NCBI GenBank assembly: GCA_050084985.1
Contig: JBITNC010000001.1
Location: 160,270,001 to 160,334,000 of the forward strand
DNA length: 64,000 nucleotides
Source of the DNA: Nageia nagi
Taxonomy: Eukaryota; Pinophyta
Reading direction: 5' to 3'
A model generated the notes under the pieces. That model saw nothing but the letters and a program-made list of their open reading frames with translations, ran no database searches and was not told where the DNA came from. A program made the position numbers and the translations under genes. Numbering within the stretch: position 1 is the stretch's first letter; each line of letters starts with the position of its first letter. Positions 48,658 to 59,790 of the stretch are shown piece by piece.

Positions 48658-49651
48658 ATACTCTAAATGCCTTTATCATAGAAATAAATTATGAAGCACT
48701 ATTGCCCATGCTAGAGATTGGTAAAGTTTACTTCCCATCTATTGTCCAAATATTTTGGATTATTATAAATTATGCTACTCACAATTGTTGGATTTTTAAG
48801 TTCACTTGGATCTGATAGTATAATAGACTATTTTAATCCAAGGAGTATAAGTTGAAGTGTACAAGTAAGATTTGGACCAAGTCAATGGTATTAGGATCCA
48901 TGCGAAGACAAGGATAGTATGAACAATCGATTTTAGTAATTATTTAGCTTTATCATTGTAACCCTTTACCTCCATTTTTAAAGTTCCTTAATATTATAAA
49001 AGGAGACTAATGGAGAGTGGAAGGGAAGTGAAAACATTTAGGAAAAGAGATAGGAAAAAAGGAGAGACGATATACCTGTTAGTAAAATTCTAAGAGTGGA
49101 ATTAAGAGCTCATTTCTTAAAGGGAATTAGGAGAGATGCTATGCTAGTGAAAGTATAAGAAATTGAATTAAAATTTCATGCAAATCTACAATGATAATTA
49201 TTTGAGATACTAATGAGAATTATTATTGTATTAGAAGGCAAAGTCCATTTGGATATTAGAGGCCTTATAATAATAAAATTATACTAATTTTTCATAATAG
49301 TTCAAACATGCTGGATGTAGCCCACGTTGGGTGAACCAAGGTATATTATACTAACTAAGGATAATTATTTTGTATTTTATAATTGCTTAAATATTATAAT
49401 TTTTGCAACCACTTGAAAGCATATAAGTGTGAGAATCTATTGTGTTGACCTTATAAAGCCAAAGTGATTAAGGTTTATGGATCAAATTCATATAATTAAA
49501 AGTATTAGTTCTTCTAAGTTCTTATAATATAACTAAGTATTGACATTGACCAATCATAATTACTTTAAAATTATTACACTATTTTATTAATAAATCATAA
49601 GAAGTTTTATTTTCATTTATGCTAGGCATAATGGCAAGGATAGATTGAAGA

Positions 49652-49722
49652 ATAAGAATAAGAAGAAGTAGAAGAAGAAGAAGAAGAAGAAGAAGAAGAT
49701 GATGATGATGATGATGATGAAG
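49652..49722. repeat. (GAA)n(GAT)n microsatellite
   Basis: About 70 bp of GAA units passing into GAT units. Segment A has only a short 'gaagaggaagaagaagaa' at 14,895-14,918, so B expanded. On the minus strand it encodes a Ser run in a chance open frame. Confidence 0.95.
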
Positions 49723-50467
49723 AGAACAAAAATAGAGTAAAAGGAAGAGGAAGAAGGAGAATGTACATGTTAATAGGTAAAGATGAAGTGGTAGAGATGG
49801 AAATAATTGAAGTATGTATAGTAGCTAAATAGGTGAATCTTATTTTATTCAAGACATTTAAAATTATCTCCATATGATCTATGGTGAATAACTTAGATAC
49901 TATCAAATCCATATGATTTATGGTTAATATATTGAATATGGAAAATATGATATATAAAAAGATAATTGTCAAGATAACATATATAACATATAAGTAAAAT
50001 TTATGCCAAATAATAATACTAAATCTTGAGAAAAAAAATATAAAATGATGATATATTAAGATTAAAACCCATAATGTGCAAAAGAACTAACATGAATATA
50101 TATATGAAGAGGAATATAAACTCCTACAAAAATAAAAATAAAATGCATATGGTTTTAAGGATTTTATTCCCATTTAATTTTATTACAATAACATAGAAAA
50201 TTTATAACATAATTAATATTTTGTTGAAAAAAGAAAATGATAGCACACAAATGATATGAAAATTTAACCTATATCTATAAAACTCCAAAATCTAAAATTA
50301 AGAAAAATCTAACTAATTAAATTATATTATATATGTTATTACCAAAGAGTCACGAAATTGTAATAATGATTAGATAAAGACATAAAAACATGAATCTTTA
50401 ATTACAATAGTTAATAGTAATAAAATAGATATACTAGTAACTATTATATGAAAATAAAATTTACTTT

Positions 50468-50713
50468 CATGAATGAAAAGATAGGGGGATTGGAGAGATA
50501 GGTAGTGTTAAAACTCTCAAAATATGAGAGGTCCAGTTTTAAAACTATATTCCCCTACTTGTTGAAATATAACAAAAATCCTATTGAGTTATTGTAGGTG
50601 TAGATGAGGTGAGGATCATTCCATCATTACATTTGGATGGCTTGAATGCCCCTCTATCATTGGCTTTAAGCTTAGTGGTGCCCAGATGACAAACACTCAA
50701 TCAAAAAAAAATA
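50468..50713 (+). mobile_element. tRNA-derived SINE, copy 2 (segment B)
   Basis: At the same site and orientation as the SINE in segment A, so inherited through the duplication. The box-B-like element has decayed (ggtccagttttaaaac). The A-rich end (tcaaaaaaaaa) is kept. Confidence 0.7.
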
Positions 50714-51234
50714 TTTATTAACACTCTAAATAAATTAACTATTAGTAGTAACTATTTTATAATAGAACTACTACATTCATGGCTCTATGTTTTGGCAAGG
50801 TGTTACTTTTAGTATTATTACTTTTTAAAATTCTTTTAAACTTTTACACTCATTAATAGCAAGGGGTTTTACTTCCAATATCTTACATTCTTAGATCCTT
50901 TTGAAACATTAAACTCATAGCTAGAAATAGTAGTGGATTATTATCATTTTTGGTGATGGTGGTAATTGTTGATTCATAGTTTAAATCATTGCTAGATATT
51001 TATAGAGGGAACTTTTTGTGTGGTGCTTAATATTTACCTTGTTACGAGAAAAATAATGTTAATATGATTAAATGTCACAAGAACAATATCAAGAGAGGAA
51101 TATTATATGAATAAAATATGAAAACTAAAAGAAAATATATTAATATCACATACATGTTAATTGGTTGTTAAATCTAAAAATTATGATCTAAAATATATGA
51201 TTAAATTATAAGATTCTATAAACAAAATACACAT

Positions 51235-51466
51235 TTTTTTGTTGTTGAAGTTTTTGTTCCTTGATACAAGGCACCAAGAATTCTCAAGCTTAGAGCTATG
51301 ATTGAGGGGCATCCACATTGTCAAAATCCATTGGGGGCACGATCCTTGCCACATCCGCATCTACCATCAATAGGATTTAAAGTATGTTTCAACTTTTATT
51401 GATAGAGACCCGTATTCGTGAGCTTTGAAATACCCACCTCTCCAACTCTTATATTTGTCAATTCAT
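51235..51466 (-). mobile_element. tRNA-derived SINE, copy 3, inverted, private to segment B
   Basis: About 232 bp. The inverse matches copies 1 and 2: on the minus strand 'gatgcccctcaatcat', 'gctctaagctt' and 'atcctattgatgg'. The minus-strand A tail appears as ttttttt at 51,234-51,240. Flanked by an 11-bp target duplication AAAATACACAT / AAAATATACAT (51,224-51,234 and 51,467-51,477). Segment A has the empty site with one copy (16,375-16,385). The head is partly deleted, including most of box B. Confidence 0.85.
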
Positions 51467-51789
51467 AAAATATACATATTGAATATATAATGTAAATTAT
51501 TTAGACTATTAGAAAAATACTTATAAAATCTTCGTTAAAATATAATTATTTGAAAATTTTCTTGATTGTAAGATAAAATTATTATTTATATTATTATAAT
51601 TTAAAGAGACAAATATAACAATCTTATGATGAATTTTTTAATGCCATAAAAAGAAAAAATGAAATTTATTAATATCCATAGGAAGAATGTAATAAACCAT
51701 TACATATCTATGTCATAGTGAAAATAGAATACGAAATATAATGCACAGTAACTACACAACCGTTTAACTATAGAAAACTACAGATATAA

Positions 51790-52980
51790 TAACATGATGA
51801 AGTCTCTTCCTTAAGTGGGCGTACGAGAATGGCGACGACGAGGTATATGGTATTCCCAATATACTCAGACCACTTGGTAGCTGCTCATTTGGTAATTCTT
51901 AAAAACAACTCATTGGTCAAATCCTCGCACCCCAAGTGAGCTCACACAATATTCTCGAACAGAGCTCTGTAATGGTTTTCCACCATTCTTCGAAATGTCT
52001 CCTCGTTCTCTTTGTTCTGTGGATGCAACGGAAACCCTTTCAATACCCTCGCGCTCTCTATCTCAAACGACTTGTCTCTTTCCACTATGCTCTTCAATTC
52101 TTCTGGATTCGTACCAAAGAAAGGCATGTTGAAAGACTCCCATTTCTCTTTCTCAATAACACCCTGCACAGTTCATGCATATGAATGTATTACTGACTAT
52201 CTTAGTTTCAGTGAAGTAGCCATCTTGGAGATTGAATTCAACAATAACAGGGACTCACCTCTTTCAATAGATCCTCAAAGGCATATTCCAAGTGACGAGC
52301 AATATCGCCCAAAGTACCTTTGCTCTTTCCTTATGTGAGAACCAGAATGACGACCCACGAGAGATAATAACATATATCCTCCACCAACCATCTCCTCCGC
52401 CCGGGTTCTTAAGAAAACAGTCAAGTCTTTATCAAATTGATGGAGATACGCAGCTTCCACTTCCTCCTCGCAGTCGCTAGATACATACACCCGCTTACTA
52501 CTTCACCCGGGAAAGCTTCTATCTTCAACACTCTCAGGAACCTGCAACCATTATAATCAAATCAGTATGGCCATGTCATCTTAGAAAATAAAACACTGAG
52601 AGTATTTATTACTCGCCTGAGAAAGCCAATGGTGACTCAGAGAAGAATGGCAGAAATGAAGGCTTTGCTTGGGGAAGAGACGTACGAAATGTGATCCACA
52701 CACAGCCGCTGCAAAGTAGGACTTTGTTGCCTATGGGTTAAAATTCTCTGCTTCTTCTGCTAGACATTGTGGAGAAACACAACTTACCTGAACTGATGAA
52801 GAATTGTGAGCATAACTTGAATCTCCATTTCCACTCTTCATGGCAATCACTTTCTCCACTGCTAGACTTTGTGACCGATGCGTCCTCTATTGATAACAGG
52901 CTTACTATGGCTCGAAGTAACAATATGAAACTAAGCTGCTTCTTGAGGGAAGAAAGGACAGGACTGAACTGAAGGATCAT
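51790..52980 (-). pseudogene. SABATH-family methyltransferase, N-terminally deleted (copy B)
   Basis: Same family as copy A. What remains, in order: part of exon 1 (52,789 to about 52,880; the true start codon lost with about 38 bp), a deletion junction near 52,775 that removes intron 1 and the first 90 or so codons of exon 2 including SAM motif I, the end of exon 2 (to 52,617; [17 protein letters not shown]), exon 3 (52,259-52,541; VYVSSDCEEEVEAAYLHQFD), and exon 4 (about 51,800-52,163; WESFNMPFFGTNPEELKSIV). Introns: 75 bp (GC-AG) and 95 bp (GT-AG). Damage: TAG before the SYF block, TGA for Trp near the start of exon 3, a one-base shift near 52,320, TGA at 51,942 and one further stop. Not functional. 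Confidence 0.85.
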
Positions 52981-53005
52981 AATTCAGGGCCAATAGCTTG
53001 AAGAC

Positions 53006-53013
53006 TATTTATA
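53006..53013 (-). promoter_or_regulatory. TATA box of SABATH copy B
   Basis: TATAAATA on the minus strand, 26 bp before the first ATG at 52,980 and about 135 bp before the place of the original start codon. Transcription would start near 52,980. Copy A has lost about 52 bp here (between 17,699 and 17,702), including the whole box. Confidence 0.65.
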
Positions 53014-53055
53014 ATAGTATTGGAGCCATGCATATCTTAGAGGTGATGGAAAGCA

Positions 53056-53076
53056 GATGACGTGATCAGCTAACCA
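53056..53076 (-). promoter_or_regulatory. Conserved TGACGTG/CACGTCA element upstream of SABATH copy B
   Basis: Same block as in copy A (agatgacgtgatcagctaac). It lies about 45 bp upstream of the TATA box, a sensible place for a bZIP-type activator site. The binding role is inferred. Confidence 0.5.
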
Positions 53077-53229
53077 CATATACTTCCTTGGGCCCGCGTT
53101 GCAGTGGACGGACAGAGGACAACTAGGCTAGTTTTAGGCACTGGAGTTAAACGGCTTCTGTGCGGTGGTGCATCGCACGGCGTGTAGAATAGCAACTTTG
53201 TATAATTGGTATGTTGTGGAGTAATAGTT

Positions 53230-55360
53230 GTTTTAGAAAAATGAAAGAATAAAGTTTACGATAAATTCATAATATATTAAAATTGAGATTAATTAATATA
53301 TTTTGAAATAATTATTGAAGCATGTGTAATTATTTTCTTTAAATTATTTTAAGTTGTAAATATGTTGAATGTGCAATTTACCTTTAAGTAATTTTGAATT
53401 TCATTATTAAGATGTTTAAAAAAATTGAATTGAGTTTTGGATATATTTCTTTGATGCTTTAAAATTATATAAGAATGTAGGAATAGAGAAATCCATGGCT
53501 ATAGTCCTCTTGTTGGAGCAAGATCTTATAGTGTTTACCTTATCAAATTCTTGTGCTAAAGTCGAAAGCTTGGATGATATTCAAAATTTGATGAAATTAA
53601 AAGGAATCAAGGATAAGACTTGTTATGGCCAACAAGTGTCTTTAATTTGACAAAAGATCATGCTAGTGCATAGCATGGGAATGTATCAAAATATATTTAT
53701 GCATATAAAACTTTAAACAATGTCGTTTATTGTATTTGAGTGAAAGAAAGGTGTGCTTTGATCACTAGCACATAATTAACTTTAATGAGATGCATATACA
53801 ATATGTGGCATGTTTAGTGTGGCAAGGGATGTTGGTGTTTTTATTCCTGATCTAATATGAATCCTATTTAGAGGTAATGATTATTTATAGTGTCACATTT
53901 CCTATGTATCAAGTTGCTTTATGGTAATGGAAGTGTAAAGTTATGTTGTGACAATGTTGGTCACGTCACTTCTATGTTAAGTTTAATGGAACTTTTGTGG
54001 CTTAGCACTATCTTGGTGAGGCTATTTGATTGAGGAGATTCTAATGTAAAGAGAATGTTGGTCATAGTTTAGGTATTACCTTGACATTTTTTTGCATTAT
54101 GTTTACTCTTTGTGTGGATTGGTTTACATTTAATGTTTTACTAGCAAGCTATAAATCCTCTTGTACGAGAATTTTTATTGGAGTAAGGAAAAAGCTTTCA
54201 TTGAGCCCTAATGTGCACATAAACAAATTTTTGTAACCAAACATTTGACTTCAAAGTCAAAATAACCATGAGTGATTATATTTTGAACCATGTCCTTGAA
54301 GATCTTGATATTGAGAATTTTTTGAAGATCCTAAAATAAAAATTTTCTCTAAGTTATGTCATAGTCTCTTGTGATTCTTATATTTTTTTAACCATCTAAG
54401 CTTTGGTAGAACATTTTTTTCATAATTTTTATATTGTACACATCTAATTTTATTTTACACTTTGAGATTTTTGTGAGCTTATTCTTGGCAATTTCGATGA
54501 ATGCTCAACAATATCATAGTGCAAATTAAGAGGATTGATGATATTTCATGACCAACAAAGTAGAAAGTCTTATATTCATGAATAATTTCCTCTATACTCA
54601 TGGTTATGTTTCCTTTTTCCTTTTTTATTTTTTAATTTTTCCTTTTTGAAAAACGTCATGAAGTCAATTAAATCAGTATGATAACTACATGAAATTTCTT
54701 AATGTAAATAGTTTTCTCCCTAGCTTCTATAACCTCTCTTAGAAATTTTTTGATTTTTTTCTCCAAATATGAATGTTACCTATTCATTTAGTGGGGAAAA
54801 AACCTATTGGGAGATACCATTCAAATAAGTTACAAGTGAATATAAAAAATCATTTATTTAGCATTAGAACAAATGCTCATAAGTATCAAATTTTTTTTCC
54901 TATTTAAGATAATATTTCAAGAACAACATACTCTTAAATGCATCATAAGAGTATAAAATTTCCTCATATTAATAATAATGAAGAACATAATAATTTAAAT
55001 AAATGCATGTCATTCTTAAAATTTTTTGAAGGAACTTAGATTAGGAAGAAATTTCACAAAATTATTACTAGATAACGTATTAGAAAACTTCCCAAAGTTA
55101 TAAAGAAAATAAAACCATATACACACATGAACACTGAACTTAAAAAAATGGCTTCTTTACTAAAAATCATACTACCAAAAGCTCAAGATTGTTACTTGAA
55201 TTCAATTTTGTTAGATAATTTATTTCTTCAAATCACTATTGATTAAGGGATCTCAAGATTCTTGCTTTTACCATTTGGTTGATTAAAATTTTCCAAAAAT
55301 AGACTTCAATAACATTAGTTTAAAATCTTATGGTCATGTACCAAATGATTTAACTTTATG
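53230..55360. other. Intergenic AT-rich DNA, nothing recognised
   Basis: Beyond the right edge of segment B. No long open frames, no structured repeats and no match to A or B were noticed. Confidence 0.5.
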
Positions 55361-55364
55361 AGAT

Positions 55365-55804
55365 TCACCAAAGGTTTAGAACCAAATTCATATCTTTACT
55401 GAGTAGTCCATGTGAATGGGGATACAAGGGTACAATGTTGAATCTAGGTCCATTCATGCTATGCATCCTTGGTTGTGTCTCTAATATATACCAAATGATA
55501 TTGTGTGAACTTAATTTGATAAAAACTAATTGTGTTGAACATTTAGAATTGGATATGTGTACCCTGGAGTAAAGTACATATTTAGGAGATTGAACATGCA
55601 TTAGATATATAGAAACTTGCATGATATTTCTCCCAAAAAATAACATATATGCTTGATGTTTGTTGATGCCTTTCCAAGTTCTATTCTTGAAAAGAATAAA
55701 ACAAAAGTTGTAGTGACATAATGATTCCATTGAAAATTAAGTTCCAAAAGATAAACTATTCTATTTTCTTTACTTGAATGATTTCTTATGTATTTAATTA
55801 CCAT
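55365..55804 (-). pseudogene. Possible Ty1/copia integrase-end scrap
   Basis: Two overlapping minus-strand open stretches (55,365-55,730 and 55,601-55,804). Together they give WNHYVTTTFVLFFSRI, a KASTNIKHICYFLGEIS piece and, later, CSTQLVFIKLSSHNI. Their order recalls the copia pattern 'FWxEAVxTAxYLINRxP … TPYExLFGxKPxxxxLRVFGC … KCVFLGYSxxHKG'. The resemblance is loose, frames shift between blocks and no LTRs were found. Confidence 0.35.
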
Positions 55805-55829
55805 AAAAGTATTTTCATTTGATTATTTT

Positions 55830-58800
55830 AGTGTTAATTAAATTTTATAGAAAAACTATGTGTACAGGCCAATATCTTCAATTATATTTTATTTTGATAA
55901 TGACCACTTTAATTACAAATGCTATTATAAGTATACTTGGGGGCATTTTGAATCTTGAGCCCTTTTTGCAAGTTATATCTATAAAACCTATTGAACAATA
56001 ATCTTCAATTGACATCAAATATCAAGTTTAATTGTCCAATGGATTACATACTCGTACAATTTTATAAAAAGGAATTACTGTCAATATCCAAGATTATTAT
56101 TTGAAAATGTTCAATGATTTTTGAAATTTTATAGTAATTATTTTGTAATTATTTGGTCAATTATATTTAATTCTAGTTTCATTCAATTTATTTGATTGAA
56201 GTGCTATTGTCATTTATCGAGGGTCACTTAGTAGAAATTCTTCAAAACAAATGCATCCATGGTCTTATTAAAAAATCTCTTATTTTTAAAATTTATCATC
56301 TTATTTTTTAATTTATTAAAACCCTCATGGTAAACCTCTATATATTAAAGAATAACTTTTTTTAAAAATTTACCATTTTACCAAAAAAATGATCAATTTA
56401 TAATTCCTCTTAGTAGTTTTATCCTTTGATATCATCGCCTAAATTATAATGGTTCAAGTATTTGCCAATAGAAATATTTGTCTCCCATTATTTAAAGTTA
56501 CCTAGAATTATGACTCCTAAGATGAAATGAAAAGTATTTATCTAATAAAGTAATGTGCAAAATAAGATCTCTTCAAATTAAAAACAAAAATATTTTAAGA
56601 CTTAATATTCAACTACCTTACAATATTATACTTGCACTATCCATGCTATACATAATATATAGGAATTAGTTAATTTCGATCAATACAATAGACAATAATT
56701 AAATTATACTTTATGTTTGAGATTTGTTATCACTAAAATGATTTTTCTAAAGTATAGCTAATGTATGATACTGGAGAATACACATTTTCAAAAATTAAAA
56801 ACTTGAATATCAAACAAAGAAGCTAAACTGTATAGAAAAAGTATACCTCAAGTGAAGAAATATCTAGTCTAAGATTGAACTCGAGAAATATATCTATAAG
56901 AAAATATTCTTAAAAGCAAACTTTGTTGGAATGAAAATCAAAGTCCATAAGCCAATCACCATCTTCTTTCACTCTTCTACATAGGAAAATGATAGATCAA
57001 ATTTTAGAATCACATGACCATATAATAATTTGGTTATGGGTGGCTTGACACCATATATATGATAGTTTCTTAAAATAAAAATATAATATTGATGGTTTTA
57101 AAAAAATTCATCTATCTTACATGATGTTAGAGAGAAAATATGAACCATAAAAAATGTTTAAAATAATTAAAAATGTTAAAGAAAAATATCAAATTACAAC
57201 ATTGATGGCATAATGCCTACTCCCATGGTGATTAACTAAATGCTCCCTTAGACTATCTTCCCAAATTCCATGATGAATCAATAGCGTAGTAAATTAAATA
57301 CATTGAAAGTATTCATTCATTTATGTTCTTTTTATGTTTATTATATTTTATAATAATAAATTATTAAATTTAATTGAATAAAAATATTTTACATTATTTT
57401 ATATTTTTTTGATAATAAGAGTAAATTATATTATCAAAAGCAGTGAGGTGTTTTTTTCTGATCCAAAAACAATTGGTCACAAAATGGTTTCCAAAATAAG
57501 AAACTGCTACCCAGCTATACCTGGTGGTAGTTAATAAAATTTGCAAAAAAAATATTAACAAAATAAGTTCAAATGCTACCCAACTATAACCTATTAGTAG
57601 CCCTAATGGAAACTACTATACAAATTGTATTGATTGAAAATCATCAAATTGTAGTCAAAATACATTTGAATCACAACTGAGATACAACAAGATTACCTCT
57701 TTATTACTAAAATATTCTAATCAAGAAATCTTTTATTTAGCCCAAAGGTGGGCTAAGATTTGTTGATTTGATGTAAAGTTAATTACTTTCCATTTACTAT
57801 ATCCTATTCAATGAGTTTCTCTCTAGTGGCTCTTAGGGATGTGTCATGACCCACCTCAAGACACTATTTGACCTTGAGTAACATCAAGGATTTGGATGAA
57901 TTATATTTGTGTAATACTATAGTAATAACAAATTTGATATCAGAATATGTATCATTTGTGATAATTTGATGCTAGCTTGTAGATGTTTTAACACATGTCA
58001 TAGAGTGGAGAAGCAACCTAGAGACCCTATGGACCAAAGGTGAATTGGTGATGAAAATGGAAGGGTAAGTGGAGAAAATTATTAGTGTTGATTCGTTGAC
58101 ACACCTTATGACCATCATAAATCATGTAGATACATGTAGAATAATTATTGTGATTGTTAATTTTTTGATAAAAATATATTTGCAAAAATGTGTGGATTAT
58201 CCTTACTCTATAGAAAGAGGTGATCATCATAGGTAAAGATGTGTTTTCTCTTGTTTGGTATTTTTGAAATTCAATTTTTGAAATGAAGGAAAAAAGGGGA
58301 AATACCTTTAGTTAAATTTGAAAATTATTATAAAATTAAAAAAATAAATTTAATAAGGTAAAAGTTGAATATGAGTGTCCATATTATCGCCACATGGGGT
58401 TAATAGTAAAAGCACTATTAGATAGAGACTAAGGTCTCCTTGTGGTATTACATAATATTTAATAGCTAGAAAAATAATAAAGAAATAACTTAAGTTTTGT
58501 ATTTTTTTAGTTAGGTGTGGATAAGAATTGGCACTAAATTATCAACTAATGAAAAAAATTTCAAATTATTAAATACCATTACCATTAGTTCTAACTTGAA
58601 GCAAACCTAACCTAAAATTATTGAAGGTGTGAGAAGACATCTATTTAGACACATTTGAGCCTTTTAAGCTATAAATAAAAGAAGTAGAGCATTGAAAAAA
58701 TACCAACAATAACTACCTATCTATCTCTTGCTATTTTCATTTTATTTTAGATATTCTCAAGCTTGGTGCAGAGTTACGTGAAGAAAAGAAGTCTCTCTTT

Positions 58801-58860
58801 CCTTTTCAAATCAAGGTGCATTCTTTTACATTTTTTTACCTAATTAGAGTAGTCCTATGT
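55830..58860. other. Intergenic AT-rich DNA, nothing recognised
   Basis: No gene is seen. Near 57,500-57,610 the phrase 'gctacccaactata.cct' occurs twice about 70 bp apart with short inverted partners ('ggtggtagtt', 'attagtagcc'). Confidence 0.5.
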
Positions 58861-58867
58861 TGAAATA

Positions 58868-59790
58868 TTTAATATGATATTTATCATAATGTTTGGTAAA
58901 ACTTCATAGAATTAATAGTTGTTAGAAGTGTTGAACCATTTGAAGAGACATAGTGGTTCTTTTATTTAAAGATTGTTACCATGTCTTTTTCTTTAAAAAG
59001 TAAAAAAGTGAATTTTTTTATTATTTTTTTTATGTAAATGTAGAAGTGAAAATTTTTATGTATAAATTGTATTATGATAATTTAAAGAGATTAGTCAAAT
59101 ATTTTTCCTTATGTCTTTAGTTAGAATTTAATAAATTTATTTTGACATAAATTTGATTAAATTTTTAATATGATATTTATTATAATATTTGATAAAATTT
59201 TATATAATTAATTATTTATTGAAGTATTGTAGCATTTGAAGAGACATAATGGTTATTTTATTCAAAGGTTGGTACCATGTATTTTTCTTTAAAAAGTAAA
59301 AGAGTGGAATTTTGTTTTATTATTCTTCCTTTATTTAGATATAGAGGTGGAAAATTTTATGTACAAAATTATATTATGATATTTGAAAAATATTAGTCAA
59401 ATATTTGTCCTTATACCTTTAGTTAAAATTTAATAAATTTATTTTAATATAAATTTTATTAAATTCTTAATATATTATAATATTTGATAAAGTTTTATAT
59501 AATTAATTGTTGATTGAAGTGTTGTAGCATTTGAAGAGACATAGTGGTTATTTTATTTAAAGGTTGGTACCATGTCTTTTTATTTAAAAAGTAAAAGAAT
59601 GGGATTTTTTTTTGTTATTATTTCTTTATTTAGATGTAAAGGTGAAAAATTTTACGTATAAATTGTATTATAATATTTTAAGAAGACTAATCAAATATTT
59701 CTTCTTATACCTTTAAGCTAGAGTTTAATGAATTTATTTTAACATATATTTTATTAAAATATTAATATGATATTTATCATCTTAGTAAAA
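58868..59790. repeat. Tandem repeat, about 295 bp x 3
   Basis: The phrase 'tgaagagacata' recurs at 58,941, 59,237 and 59,532 (spacings 296 and 295). Each unit also carries 'accatgt.tttt.tttaaaaagtaaaa', 'tagtcaaatattt.tccttat' and 'tttaataaatttatttt'. A fourth unit starts near 59,765 but fades within about 30 bp. No coding potential. Confidence 0.85.

Larger units (their letters stand above)
46587..49484 (+). mobile_element. Compact LTR retrotransposon with gag-protease only (TR-GAG-like)
   Basis: About 2.9 kb: 5' LTR 46,587-47,632, primer site, one gag-protease coding region, 3' LTR 48,786-49,484 (with an internal deletion of about 350 bp). No RT, RNase H or integrase sequence fits in the 1,150-bp interior, so it was non-autonomous and needed enzymes from a relative. 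Segment A has a lone LTR at the same site. The LTR carries 'gatgtagcccacgttgggtgaacc', similar in style to other plant LTRs. No clear target duplication was found, so the left ends are approximate. Confidence 0.7.
21030..53225. repeat. Segment B of the large direct segmental duplication
   Basis: This is the longer copy. The collinear order with A is unbroken apart from the insertions described separately: the chromovirus with nested CACTA, the MITE, the complete gag-protease element and the extra SINE. The right edge lies in the SABATH promoter, where agtaatagtt at 53,210 is the last block matching A (18,232). Confidence 0.9.

Noticed and set aside
49622-49972. 116-codon minus-strand frame with a long Ser run
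   Set aside because: The Ser run is the (GAA)n(GAT)n microsatellite read on the other strand. The copy in A has no such frame beyond a short part.
52012-52480. Plus-strand frames across SABATH copy B
   Set aside because: They are antisense shadows of exons 3 and 4, whose minus-strand reading matches the methyltransferase family.
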